Source of the DNA: Pseudomonadaceae bacterium
GTDB taxonomy: Bacteria; Pseudomonadota; Alphaproteobacteria; UBA2136; UBA6156
Assembly (NCBI GenBank): GCA_024236095.1
Contig: JACKLD010000014.1
Coordinates: forward strand, 62,001-126,000
Reading direction: 5' to 3'
DNA: 64,000 nt
The notes under the pieces were generated by a model. It did not search any database and was not told where the DNA came from. It was given only the letters and a program-made list of their open reading frames with translations. Each line of letters begins with the position of its first letter. Position 1 is the stretch's first letter. Shown piece after piece: positions 42,309 to 51,758 of this stretch. Made by a program: the position numbers and the translations under genes.

Positions 42309-45300
42309 ATGAAACGGGTATTCGGCTCCTTCCGTGCATTCGCCCTTGCCGGGCTGGCAGCGGCCATGGCCTTTGCCGCCGTGCCCGCCATTGCACAAGA
42401 TGTCTTTTTTACCCAAAGCGGCGGACGCGGCCTGCAAAACGCCAAAATGAGCGCCCGCATGAGCAAGGCGGAAAACGACATTACCGACGTGCAGGCCGAG
42501 CTGGCCAAAGTGCAACCCTTCGCCAAAGAACCCATGGCCACTTGCAACGATGACGGCAGCAAACTGCGCTGGACCGGCAGCAGCTGGAGCTGCGACGAGG
42601 AAATCGACCCCACCGTGCAAAGCTTTGCCAAAAAAGCCCTGCCGAGCTGTGCAGGCGGCCAGCTGCTCAGCGTCACCAACGGCGAGTTCGACTGCACCAA
42701 CAGCGGCTTCGTCTCCAATGAAATCGACCCCACTGTGCAAACCTTTGCCAAGGCCCCGCTGCCAAGCTGCGGCGCCAGCGATGTGCTGACCGTCACCGCC
42801 GGCGGCGCACTCAGCTGTGTCCCCGACAACCCCGGCCTGACCGTCGAAGCCGACCCATTCATCCATCCCTTTGCCCGCACCGATACCGCCACCATCCAAA
42901 ACTGCGGCGCCGGTTTTGTGCTCACCATGAACGGCGATCGCCTCACCTGCGTCGCCGACGTGGTGGGGCTGACCTTTGAAAGTGACCCCCACGTCCAAGA
43001 CTTCGCCCGCAACGACATCAGCGGCTCGGCCTTGGCCGCCTGTGCCACCGGCGAGGTTCTGCGGGCGGTCGACGTCGGCGGCAAGGTGTTCCTGCAATGT
43101 GAGGGCGGTGCCAGCGCCTTGGCCGAAGTGCTGGCCCTCAACGACCTCAGCGACGTCGACACTTCGGCAGCCACCTCCAACACCGTGCTGATGTACCAAG
43201 GCGGCAGATGGGTGGCCGCGGCCGAACTCGACCCCAACGTGCAAGGCTTCGCCCGTACCACCTACACGCTCAACACCTGTGCCGCCGGACAGGTCATCAC
43301 CTACGACGGCAGCGTGCTCTCTTGTACCAACGATGCCGGTGGCTCGGCCGATCCGCTCGACCTGTCCGACCTCGCCGACGTCAATCTGGCGGGCCTGGCC
43401 GACAAACAGTTTCTGCAATGGAACGCCGGCACCAGCAAATGGGTACCCGGCACCGTGCAACAATTTGCCCAAGACACCTTGCCGACCTGTGCGGCCGGCA
43501 GCGTTTTAACCGGTGATGGCAGTGCCCTCTCCTGTGTCGCCGATGCCGGTGGCGCGGGCGACCCGCTGGCCTTGGATGAACTGAGCGACGTGGTCATCAC
43601 CGCCGCCGCCAACGATGAAGTCCTGCGTTTCAACGGCACCAACTGGGTCAACAGCAGTGATAAAATCGGCACCACCACCAACGCCAAATGGTGTTACTTC
43701 ACCGCCAGCGATATCGTCTGCGACCGCGACACCCCCGCCCCCATGCCCGCCGCCAGCTGTAATGCTGACGAATACGTCTTCTGGAACGGTTCGGCTTGGA
43801 GCTGCACCAACATCGCCACCGGCGTCGGCAACAGCTTGGCACTCGACAACCTCAACGACGTCTCCATCACCACGCCGGGGCTGGGCCAGCTTCTCACCTA
43901 CGACGGCAGCGGCTGGGTCAACCTCGCCCCCGCCGTTCCCACCACCATCGCCCAAGGCGACAGTCAGGTTGTCGTTGTCGACAGCGGCCTGGGTACCGTG
44001 CAAGCCAGCGTCGACGGCGTTGCCATCTGGACAGCCACCGGCGGCAACCTTGGCGTGCGCACCGTGGCTCCCAACGCCACGCTTGACGTCAACGGGCTGG
44101 TCAGCGCCACCAACCTGCGACTGGCCCAAGACCTTTACGTCGGCGGCAGCCTGTTTGTCAGCGGCAGCCAAAGCATCGACGGCGTCATCTTCGCCAACGG
44201 CGGCGTCAGCGCCACCGGCGCCATCTCCGCCACCAACTTCTACGGCGACGGCTCCGGCCTCACCAACGTCACCGCTTCCGGCGTCAACTGGTACAACGTC
44301 GCCAACATCCCCACACAGGTGCAGGCGGTCAGCAACAGCGGCAGCATCCTCATGACCGAGGTCAGCGCCACCCGTCTCTACGGCCAATACGTCAGCGCCA
44401 CCAACGGCACCATCGGCAGCCTCAGCGCCAACGCGGCCGGCATCGGCAGCCTTAACGCCACCGGCATCTCAGCCACCGATCACGTCAACACCCTCTACGT
44501 CAGCGCCACCAACGGTTACATCGGCGCCCTCACCGGCGGTACGGGCATCCTCACCAGCCTGACCACCACCGCAGGCCTTGCCACCGACGGCGACCTCACC
44601 GTGCGCGGCAACCTCTACGTCAGCGGCAGCCAAAGCATCGACGGCGTCATCTTCGCCAACGGCGGCGTCAGCGCCACCGGCGCCATCTCCGCCACCAACT
44701 TCTACGGCGACGGCTCCGGCCTCACCAACGTCACCGCTTCCGGCGTCAACTGGTACAACGTCGCCAACATCCCCACACAGGTGCAGGCGGTCAGCAACAG
44801 CGGCAGCATCCTCATGACCGAGGTCAGCGCCACCCGTCTCTACGGCCAATACGTCAGCGCCACCAACGGCACCATCGGCAGCCTCAGCGCCAACGCGGCC
44901 GGCATCGGCAGCCTTAACGCCACCGGCATCTCAGCCACCGATCACGTCAACACCCTCTACGTCAGCGCCACCAACGGTTACATCGGCGCCCTCACCGGCG
45001 GTACGGGCATCCTCACCAGCCTGACCACCACCGCAGGCCTTGCCACCGACGGCGACCTCACCGTGCGCGGCAACCTCTACGTCAGCGGCAGCCAAAGCAT
45101 CGACGGCGTCATCTTCGCCAACGGCGGCGTCAGCGCCACCGGCGCCATCTCCGCCACCAACTTCTACGGCGACGGCTCCGGCCTCACCAACGTCACCGCT
45201 TCCGGCGTCAACTGGTACAACGTCGCCAATATCCCCACCGGTGTGCAAAACATCTCCACCACCGCGCTGGATGTCGCCGAACTCCAACAACTGCAAAACA

Positions 45301-45785
45301 TCGGCACGTCCGTCCTGCCCGCCAGCGTCTGGGGCAACCTCGCCTATCTCAACCAAAGCGTTTCCACCACCAGCACGGTTACCTTCGCCAACCTCAACAG
45401 CACGGGTTACGTCAACACCGGAACGTTACAAGCCAGCGGTATCGTCAGCGCGGGCAGCGTCAACACCAGCGGCACCGTCATGGTCAGCAATACCGTATAC
45501 GCCGATGCCTTTGTCGGCGATGGCGCAGGCCTCTCCAATCTGCCGGCCAGTGCGGTCAACGCGGCGGGCAACCCCGGCGAACTGCAAATCCATGCCAACA
45601 ACGGCGGCTTTGGCGCCAGCAGCACGCTGGTGCTGCAAACCGCCGGCTTGGCCGAACCCAACCTCAAAGTGGCAGGCACCGTGCAAGTGGCCACCACGGT
45701 AGATACCGAAACCTGCGCCGCAGGCAAATACGGCATGATCCGCATGAACCCCACCACCAAGGCGCTGGAAGTCTGCCGCGAATAA
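42309..45785 (+). CDS. large repeat-rich secreted surface protein (tail-fibre/adhesin-like)
   Basis: 1158 residues. Signal peptide (GLAAAMAFAAVPAIA), a short coiled coil (MSKAENDITDVQAEL), then about seven diverged repeats of the form VQ.FA(K/R)...C..G..L....G.L.C (about 65-390), an Ala/Asp-rich spacer, and from about 600 on repeated beta-rich blocks with ISATNFYGDGSGLTNV, a motif common in phage tail fibres and bacterial surface fibres. Residues 617-770 and 771-924 are encoded by perfect 462-bp DNA repeats, with a third partial unit. The C-terminus (TCAAGKYGMIRMNPTTKALEVC) carries two Cys. No membrane anchor, autotransporter barrel or chaperone (S74) domain is seen, so the means of surface display is unclear. 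Confidence 0.8.
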   Translation: MKRVFGSFRAFALAGLAAAMAFAAVPAIAQDVFFTQSGGRGLQNAKMSARMSKAENDITDVQAELAKVQPFAKEPMATCNDDGSKLRWTGSSWSCDEEIDPTVQSFAKKALPSCAGGQLLSVTNGEFDCTNSGFVSNEIDPTVQTFAKAPLPSCGASDVLTVTAGGALSCVPDNPGLTVEADPFIHPFARTDTATIQNCGAGFVLTMNGDRLTCVADVVGLTFESDPHVQDFARNDISGSALAACATGEVLRAVDVGGKVFLQCEGGASALAEVLALNDLSDVDTSAATSNTVLMYQGGRWVAAAELDPNVQGFARTTYTLNTCAAGQVITYDGSVLSCTNDAGGSADPLDLSDLADVNLAGLADKQFLQWNAGTSKWVPGTVQQFAQDTLPTCAAGSVLTGDGSALSCVADAGGAGDPLALDELSDVVITAAANDEVLRFNGTNWVNSSDKIGTTTNAKWCYFTASDIVCDRDTPAPMPAASCNADEYVFWNGSAWSCTNIATGVGNSLALDNLNDVSITTPGLGQLLTYDGSGWVNLAPAVPTTIAQGDSQVVVVDSGLGTVQASVDGVAIWTATGGNLGVRTVAPNATLDVNGLVSATNLRLAQDLYVGGSLFVSGSQSIDGVIFANGGVSATGAISATNFYGDGSGLTNVTASGVNWYNVANIPTQVQAVSNSGSILMTEVSATRLYGQYVSATNGTIGSLSANAAGIGSLNATGISATDHVNTLYVSATNGYIGALTGGTGILTSLTTTAGLATDGDLTVRGNLYVSGSQSIDGVIFANGGVSATGAISATNFYGDGSGLTNVTASGVNWYNVANIPTQVQAVSNSGSILMTEVSATRLYGQYVSATNGTIGSLSANAAGIGSLNATGISATDHVNTLYVSATNGYIGALTGGTGILTSLTTTAGLATDGDLTVRGNLYVSGSQSIDGVIFANGGVSATGAISATNFYGDGSGLTNVTASGVNWYNVANIPTGVQNISTTALDVAELQQLQNIGTSVLPASVWGNLAYLNQSVSTTSTVTFANLNSTGYVNTGTLQASGIVSAGSVNTSGTVMVSNTVYADAFVGDGAGLSNLPASAVNAAGNPGELQIHANNGGFGASSTLVLQTAGLAEPNLKVAGTVQVATTVDTETCAAGKYGMIRMNPTTKALEVCRE
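44157..45228 (+). repeat. 462-bp tandem direct repeats inside the secreted-protein gene
   Basis: Unit 1 44157-44618, unit 2 44619-45080, partial unit 3 45081-about 45228. The units appear identical base for base, including silent positions; divergence begins at CCAATATCCCCACCGG in unit 3. Each unit encodes 154 residues, so copy number can change without a frameshift. Confidence 0.9.
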
Positions 45786-45912
45786 CCGACAACGCCTTAC
45801 CAACCCCTTACACTTTCCAACAATCTTCATTGACTTTTTAGGTGTTTCCATGGGGATAATGCCCCAAGCAGCGCGTGTGCCTGCCAAAACCTGATAACGA
45901 GGGAGTGGACGA

Positions 45913-46413
45913 ATGAACACCCAAACTTACAAACATGTGGCGCTCAGCGCCGTAATGGCCGCCGCCGTGACGGTGTCCGCCTGTGCCCCGGGCCAAAGCG
46001 GCATCGGCAACATGGACAACAACCAGGCCCTTGGCACCGTGCTGGGCGGCGTGGCTGGCGGTTTTCTTGGCGGACAGTTCGGCGGTGGCAGCGGCAAAAC
46101 CGCGCTGGCCGTCGCTGGTGCCTTGGCTGGTGCCTGGGCCGGTAACGCTCTGGCAACCCGCCTGACCGCGCAAGACCGTGGCTATTACGACCAAGCGGTA
46201 GCCCAAGCCCAAACCGCGCCGGTCGGCCAGCAGGTTACGTGGTACAACCCCAGCAGCGGCGCACAGGGCACCATCACCCCCACCCGTGTGGGCGAAACCA
46301 ACATGGGCTACTGCCGCGAATACAGCCAAACCATCACGGTCGCGGGCCGCACCGAGCGCGCCTACGGCACCGCCTGCCAACAAGCCGACGGTACGTGGAG
46401 GTTGGTGAACTAA
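45913..46413 (+). CDS. 17-kDa-antigen-type glycine-zipper lipoprotein
   Basis: 166 residues. Lipoprotein signal with lipobox VSAC (Cys lipidated), then a glycine zipper (LGGVAGGFLGGQFGGGSGK...ALAGAWAGNAL) and a C-terminal domain with YCREY and C..ADGTWRLV, as in the Rickettsia 17-kDa surface antigen family. Outer-membrane lipoprotein of unknown role. Ribosome site GAGGGAG before ATG 45913; a strong terminator follows. Confidence 0.9.
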   Translation: MNTQTYKHVALSAVMAAAVTVSACAPGQSGIGNMDNNQALGTVLGGVAGGFLGGQFGGGSGKTALAVAGALAGAWAGNALATRLTAQDRGYYDQAVAQAQTAPVGQQVTWYNPSSGAQGTITPTRVGETNMGYCREYSQTITVAGRTERAYGTACQQADGTWRLVN

Positions 46414-46434
46414 CATCACACCAAACGTTGCACG

Positions 46435-46459
46435 GGGGCACCGCAGGTGCCCCTTTTTT
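46435..46459 (+). terminator. rho-independent terminator
   Basis: GGGGCACC (46435-46442), loop GCA, complementary GGTGCCCC (46446-46453) and TTTTTT. Ends the lipoprotein transcript. Confidence 0.9.
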
Positions 46460-46499
46460 GTGTCATCCGCTGGTGAACCGTCACATCGGGTGCTAGCTT

Positions 46500-46534
46500 T
46501 TGGCAAAACAATACAAAAAACGGATATCAGCACC
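46500..46534 (+). promoter_or_regulatory. putative leaderless promoter of chemoreceptor gene
   Basis: -35 TTGGCA (46500-46505), 17 bp, -10 GATATC (46523-46528), 6 nt to ATG 46535. The -10 box is weak. Confidence 0.45.
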
Positions 46535-48616
46535 ATGGCACTGACCTTCAAGCAGAAGATTGTAACCGGATTTCTGGCGCTGGGATTGGTTCCCGTCATG
46601 GTATACGGAGCGATTTCCAGCTACATGAACTATCAGGCCGGCGTCACCCAGGCCGAGCAAAGCCTAAGCTCTTTTGAAAAAGGTCTCGAGCAACGGCTCG
46701 ATCATTATTTCCTGACCATCCATGCCCAAGCCCGCACCATGGCCTCCAACCCGGCGGTACATGATGCCCTGAAAAACCTGCGCGCCGCCATCCAGAGCAT
46801 CGACTCCGACAGCGCCGCCATCGATACGGCGAAACTACGGGCCCGCTATGTCACCCAACAGGAAAAAACCCCCGGCAGCAAACCTGAAGACGTTGATGCA
46901 TGGATGCCGAAAGACGCCAAAACCCGGCTATTGCAATCCATTTATATCTCCGAAAACCCCAACCCGTTGGGCGAAAAACAAAAGCTCGACAACGCCGGCG
47001 ATGGCAGCATCTACAGCCTGATGCACGCGCGCTACCACCCGGCCTTCCGCGACTTTGTCGAGGAATTTGGCTATTATGACATGTTCATTGTCGATGCCGA
47101 AACCGGCTACATCGTCTACACCGACTTCAAGGAAATCGACTTCATGACCAATGTTTATGAAAAAGGCCCTCTCTACAACAGCGGCCTGCACACGCTGGCA
47201 CGCCAAGTCATGGAAAGCAAAGACCCCAAGGTCAGCACCATGAATGATTTCGCCCGCTACATGCCCAGCTACAACGATTGGGCCGCCTTCGTAGGCGTTC
47301 CCATCGTTCAAGGGGGCGAGGTCAAAGGCGCCCTGCTGTTCCAAATGCCCGTCGGCGTGATGAACGACATGTTCTCCGGTATCAAGGAGATGGGCCAAAC
47401 TGGTGATGGATTCATCATCTCGGCCGAAGGCGTCTACCGCACCGACCCCCTGCGTGATGAAGCCCATAAAATCGGTGACCGCGCTCCCGACAGCATGATC
47501 GATGTTCTCAACAACGCAACCAATACTGCCGACAAGGTCAACTACACGTGGAAAGACCGCAACGGCACAATGCGCATGGGCGCCATTACCAAACTGCATG
47601 TGCCAACACAAAGCGGTAATGCGGAAAATTTGTCCACCATGCCATGGTTGGTCGCCGTCAGCATGGCCAGTGACGAGGTCTTGGCACCGGTCTGGCGTCA
47701 AATCTGGGTCGGTTTGGGGATGCTCCTGGTCATTGCGCTGGCTGCACTGGCCATCGGTATCAGCTTTGCCGGCGTACTGGTCAAGCCGCTCATTCAACTT
47801 GGCCAAACCTTCCAAGGCAGCAGCAAACAGGTATCCGAGGCTACCGGACAGGTGAACGAGGCCGTCGGCAGCATGGTCGCCGCCAGCGAAGAAACTGCCG
47901 CCCAAAGCAAACTCATCCGCCAAAGCTCCAAAGAAGCCGCCGACAACATGAACGTCGTGGCCTCTTCCGTCAGCGAGCTGAACGTCAGCATCAACGACAT
48001 CTCCCAAAGCATCGGCGAAGCCAACGCCCTGATTGATGACGCAGTACAAAAGGCGCAAAGCACCGACAAAGTGGTGCGCAACCTTGCCGAAGCCACCGGC
48101 CGCATCAGCGAGGTGGTCACCCTTATCAACGGCTTGGCCGAACAAACCAATCTGTTGGCCCTCAACGCCGCCATCGAGGCCGCCCGCGCCGGCGAGGCGG
48201 GCCGCGGCTTCGCCGTGGTGGCCGACGAGGTGAAGAAACTCTCCGGCCACACCAGCCAAGCCACGGTGGATATCCAAGAGCAAATCCGCAACATCCAAAA
48301 CGTCAGCGAAGAAAGCGCCGCCGCCCTCAAGGTGGTGGTCGACGCCATCCACCGTATCCGCGACAGCGCCACCACGGTCAGCGCGGCGGTGGAAGAGCAA
48401 AGCGGCGTGGCCCGCCAAATCGCCAACAGTGTCGATGACGCCGCCTCACGCGTGCGCGATGTCGATACCAACATGGTCGGCATCGAAGAGGCCGCCAACG
48501 ATACCGGCGTGGCCTCCAACCAGGTCTCCGGCGCCGCAGGCGAGGTCAACAATGCGTTCAAAAGCCTGCAACAGCAGGTCGGCAGCGTCTTTGCCGCCAT
48601 GGGCATCAAGTCGTAA
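46535..48616 (+). CDS. methyl-accepting chemotaxis protein
   Basis: 693 residues. N-terminal helix (IVTGFLALGLVPVMVYGA), large periplasmic Cache-type sensor region (SIYSLMHARYHPAFRDF, DAETGYIVYTDFKEIDF, FQMPVGVMNDMF), second helix (LGMLLVIALAALAIGISFAGVL), then the cytoplasmic signalling hairpin with the highly conserved tip (NGLAEQTNLLALNAAIEA, AGRGFAVVADEV). A standard HAMP domain between helix 2 and the coiled coil is not obvious. It should control flagellar rotation through CheA/CheW, not encoded here, consistent with motAB at 60538-62336. ATG 46535 rather than 46460 because the longer start lies beyond the promoter. Confidence 0.94.
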   Translation: MALTFKQKIVTGFLALGLVPVMVYGAISSYMNYQAGVTQAEQSLSSFEKGLEQRLDHYFLTIHAQARTMASNPAVHDALKNLRAAIQSIDSDSAAIDTAKLRARYVTQQEKTPGSKPEDVDAWMPKDAKTRLLQSIYISENPNPLGEKQKLDNAGDGSIYSLMHARYHPAFRDFVEEFGYYDMFIVDAETGYIVYTDFKEIDFMTNVYEKGPLYNSGLHTLARQVMESKDPKVSTMNDFARYMPSYNDWAAFVGVPIVQGGEVKGALLFQMPVGVMNDMFSGIKEMGQTGDGFIISAEGVYRTDPLRDEAHKIGDRAPDSMIDVLNNATNTADKVNYTWKDRNGTMRMGAITKLHVPTQSGNAENLSTMPWLVAVSMASDEVLAPVWRQIWVGLGMLLVIALAALAIGISFAGVLVKPLIQLGQTFQGSSKQVSEATGQVNEAVGSMVAASEETAAQSKLIRQSSKEAADNMNVVASSVSELNVSINDISQSIGEANALIDDAVQKAQSTDKVVRNLAEATGRISEVVTLINGLAEQTNLLALNAAIEAARAGEAGRGFAVVADEVKKLSGHTSQATVDIQEQIRNIQNVSEESAAALKVVVDAIHRIRDSATTVSAAVEEQSGVARQIANSVDDAASRVRDVDTNMVGIEEAANDTGVASNQVSGAAGEVNNAFKSLQQQVGSVFAAMGIKS

Positions 48617-48664
48617 GTGTCCCCGGCGCTTTGCTTTTGCCGCAGGTGCTGCTAGCTTGGCGGC

Positions 48665-50356
48665 ATGAATGCCGTCTCCCACCTGCCGCGCCTTTGGCGC
48701 ACCCTCCGCCATGTGCCGCCGCACATGCTGTGGGCACGGGCGGGCTATATCTTGCGCTGCAAGTACTACGCCTCTCCGTTCAACGGCCTCGCCGAACTGT
48801 GGCACAACCAGCCTGAAGACGCCCTTCCCCTCACGCTCAAAATACAACCGAAACCCCTGTGGGAAGGCAATGCCTCACATGGCCAAGCCATTGCCCAGGG
48901 GCGCTTTACCTTTGTCGGCCACGAACTTCCCTTGGGTCTGCCACCACGCACATGGCTGCCGCCACAAGCCAAGGCCCTCTGGACGTTCCACCTCCACTAC
49001 CACGAATGGCTGGCCGATTTGCACGCGGCGGACGAGCTTCAGGCCGCCCGTACCCTGCTGACCGACTGGATGGATACCTTCGCCACCTGGCACGCGGTGG
49101 CGTGGCACCCCTACCCCCTCAGCCTGCGTCTGGTGGCATGGATGGAGTACCGCGCCTGGCTGCTGGACGGCGCCGGAGAAACTTTCTCAACCCGCTTCGA
49201 CGACCTGCTGCTGGCACAAGCCCGCCACCTCCGCAACAATGTCGAGTACTGGCTGGGCGGCAACCATGTCATCAAAAACCTGAAAGCGCTTGTTTACGCG
49301 GGCATCTGCCTCTCCGACCATGAGACGGTGCTGATGGAAAGCCTGGCGGGCCTGCTGCGGGAGCTACAACACCAAATCCTGCCCGATGGCCTGCATTACG
49401 AGCGTAGCCCCGCCTACCATGCGCAGGTTCTGGAAGATATGGTCGCCGTCACCGCGCTGCTGCGCAAGGCGGGTGGCGTCCCACCCCACCTGTTGGACGT
49501 GATGGAAAAAATGGGCACCGCCCTCAACATCCTGCGCCACCCAGACGGCACGCTGACCCAATTCAACGATGGCGACACCGGCGATGCCCTCCGCCTCACC
49601 CAGCTGGCCAAACGTGCCGGAGCCGAAAAAGCCGCCTCGGCATGGCTTACTTCGGGCGGTTACGTGCGCCTGCAACGCGGTAAGACCGTCCTGCTGATGA
49701 ACGCCGGCAAAGTCGGGCCGGATGAAAACCCCGGCCACGCCCACGCCGACACGCTCAGCTTCGAGCTCAGCTTCATGGGCGAGAAACTCATCGTCAACAA
49801 CGGTACCTACGCCTACCAGCACGCCCAACGCAACCTCTGGCGCGGCACCTCCCGCAAAAGCACGGTGACGGTAGACGGTGAAAACAGCGCCGAAGTCTGG
49901 AGCACGTTCCGTGTCGGACGGCGCCCCGATACCGTCACCTGCGAGGTACGCAACCTGCACGAAGGTGATGGCGCGGTTCAAGCCGGGCACAACGGCTACC
50001 GCCATCTCGGCATCCGCCATGCCCGCAAGGTGGTGCTCAGCGCCGATGGCACCATGCTGCGCGGCGAAGACACCCTCACCCGCAGCAAACGCGGCCGCAA
50101 GGCCCATAAGGTCATCGCGGGATTCGTCTTGGCGCCGGATGTCGCCTGCAAACTGGAAAGCGACGAACAAGCCCTGCTGACCCTGCCAAACGGCAAGCAG
50201 GCCCGGCTGGCCATCCGCGGTGGCCGGCTCGACAGCCGCACCATTCCCTACGCCGCCCATTTCGGAGAAGAACAGGAAACAACTCAAATCCTCATCCACA
50301 CACGCCTCACCGGTGACAGCACCAAAATCGAGTGGCTCCTCAAGGCAACTGCCTAA
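48665..50356 (+). CDS. heparinase II/III family polysaccharide lyase
   Basis: 563 residues. N-terminal alpha/alpha toroid with WLGGNHVIKNLKAL and YERSPAYHAQVLEDM (the Tyr/His region used for catalysis in this family), and the C-terminal beta-sandwich beginning NPGHAHADTLSFEL...NNGTYAY. Such proteins near glycosyltransferases usually trim or degrade uronic-acid polymers during capsule or exopolysaccharide metabolism. No signal peptide. -10-like TAGCTT (48653-48658) ends 6 nt before the ATG. Confidence 0.9.
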   Translation: MNAVSHLPRLWRTLRHVPPHMLWARAGYILRCKYYASPFNGLAELWHNQPEDALPLTLKIQPKPLWEGNASHGQAIAQGRFTFVGHELPLGLPPRTWLPPQAKALWTFHLHYHEWLADLHAADELQAARTLLTDWMDTFATWHAVAWHPYPLSLRLVAWMEYRAWLLDGAGETFSTRFDDLLLAQARHLRNNVEYWLGGNHVIKNLKALVYAGICLSDHETVLMESLAGLLRELQHQILPDGLHYERSPAYHAQVLEDMVAVTALLRKAGGVPPHLLDVMEKMGTALNILRHPDGTLTQFNDGDTGDALRLTQLAKRAGAEKAASAWLTSGGYVRLQRGKTVLLMNAGKVGPDENPGHAHADTLSFELSFMGEKLIVNNGTYAYQHAQRNLWRGTSRKSTVTVDGENSAEVWSTFRVGRRPDTVTCEVRNLHEGDGAVQAGHNGYRHLGIRHARKVVLSADGTMLRGEDTLTRSKRGRKAHKVIAGFVLAPDVACKLESDEQALLTLPNGKQARLAIRGGRLDSRTIPYAAHFGEEQETTQILIHTRLTGDSTKIEWLLKATA

Positions 50357-50358
50357 CT

Positions 50359-50387
50359 TTGCAGCGAAGGGTGGCACAAAATATACA
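50359..50387 (+). promoter_or_regulatory. promoter upstream of 50426 gene with a near-palindrome
   Basis: -35 TTGCAG (50359-50364), 17 bp, -10 TATACA (50382-50387). An imperfect dyad ATACAATACGTGTACTGTAT (50384-50403) overlaps the predicted start. Unlike the leaderless genes, this one has a leader of about 30 nt and a GGGGGAA ribosome site. Confidence 0.65.
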
Positions 50388-50425
50388 ATACGTGTACTGT
50401 ATGCAGCAAACTGGGGGAATAAACC

Positions 50426-51712
50426 ATGGCCAAACGCGACAACAAAGGGCGCTTTGTCAAAGTCACCAAAGGGGTACGCTTGCCGGTACGGCAAGACATG
50501 GGCGGCAAGGTCACCGGAGCCAAGGTGGTGGCGGTTGAACCGGAACGCCCTGAAAAGGCCAGCTGGTGGCAACGTCTCTGGAGCAAATCTCCCGCCCGGG
50601 GCAAAATTCGCGATGCCGACCTCGCCGCCCTGCGCGCCAGCGTGATGGACGAACTTCAGGCCCGCAACCTGCGTGGTGACAGCAAACCCTTCGTGCGCCC
50701 CATGTTACCCGAGCAGCCGCGTAACGGCGGCGGTGATTGGCTGTTCGGCGCCTTTGTCGCCGCCTGCGTGGCGGCCATCGTGCTGCTGCTGGTGGTGGGC
50801 GGCCGCCACCAGCAGGCCCAAGGCCCGCAACAAGCGGTAGCCAGCGCCGTGCAATCCCTCCAAGAACATAACGGTGAAGCCCTGGCCCGCGTGGTCGACA
50901 TGGACGCGGTGGCAACCGATATCGTCAACCAGACCTTCGGCACCCCCACGCTGGATACCACCGCCCTGCCCCCCGCCCTGCGCAAGCAGGCGGGCAAGGA
51001 TGGCAACATGGCCGCCAAGGTCAAGCCGGGCCTTGCCGCCTTGCTGGCCGACGACATCGCCGAAGCCACCGCCCACGGTACGGTCAAACCCGAAACCCTG
51101 CTGGGCCGTATCTGGGCCGACGTCGGCGGCGACAAACTCAGCTTCGGCACCCCCCGCTTGGTACGCAGCACCGAAGATACCGCCGAGGTGGAGCTGCTGG
51201 TCGGCCGCACCGACAGCAACGACGTGCTGGAAGTGCTGACGCTCCAAATGGCCAAGCAGGCCGATGGCGCATGGCGCGTGGTCGGCCTGCCCGGCTTTGC
51301 GCCGGTGGCGGGGCGCCTCGCTGCCATCCAACAACAGGTCAAGCACACCGAGGCAGTGATGGCCGCCATCGAGCCCTCCATCCAACCCGCCGCCGGTGTC
51401 GCCCCGCTGAAAATCACCTATGTCGACAAATCCATGGATGCCGTCGGCAACACCATGACCGTCCGCGTCAAAACAGTGAATGAAGGCGGCAAACCCATTC
51501 GTTCCAGCCGCATCTGGCTTACCTTCGCCGACGCCCGTGGCATCCCGCTGCGCATTGTCGAACTGGAAGATACCGAACCGCTGGCTGTCGGGCAAAAGCG
51601 CGAGCGCATTCTGCCCGTGCCGGTCAACCGTGCCGACAAGCGCCAACGCTGGGTCGCCGAGCTGCCGCTTTCGGCGCTTACCGTACAAACACAGGTGATA
51701 GCCGCCAACTAG
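50426..51712 (+). CDS. single-pass membrane protein with DUF-like extracytoplasmic domain
   Basis: 428 residues: basic N-terminal cytoplasmic part, one membrane helix near residues 107-127 (AFVAACVAAIVLLLVVGG), and a C-terminal region with a DUF2939-like part (AVASAVQSLQEHNGEALARVVD; FGTPRLVRSTEDTAEVELLV) and a final beta-rich domain (VGNTMTVRVKTVNEGGKPI). Role unknown. It lies between the lyase and the sugar transferases, with its own promoter. Confidence 0.7.
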   Translation: MAKRDNKGRFVKVTKGVRLPVRQDMGGKVTGAKVVAVEPERPEKASWWQRLWSKSPARGKIRDADLAALRASVMDELQARNLRGDSKPFVRPMLPEQPRNGGGDWLFGAFVAACVAAIVLLLVVGGRHQQAQGPQQAVASAVQSLQEHNGEALARVVDMDAVATDIVNQTFGTPTLDTTALPPALRKQAGKDGNMAAKVKPGLAALLADDIAEATAHGTVKPETLLGRIWADVGGDKLSFGTPRLVRSTEDTAEVELLVGRTDSNDVLEVLTLQMAKQADGAWRVVGLPGFAPVAGRLAAIQQQVKHTEAVMAAIEPSIQPAAGVAPLKITYVDKSMDAVGNTMTVRVKTVNEGGKPIRSSRIWLTFADARGIPLRIVELEDTEPLAVGQKRERILPVPVNRADKRQRWVAELPLSALTVQTQVIAAN

Positions 51713-51758
51713 CTTTTGTGGTACGAACCCTTAACCTATAGGAAAAAGGGCACACGCC

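Noticed and set aside
44157..45228. CRISPR-like or mobile repeat array
   Set aside because: Repeats are 462 bp, directly adjacent without spacers, and in frame inside a coding region.
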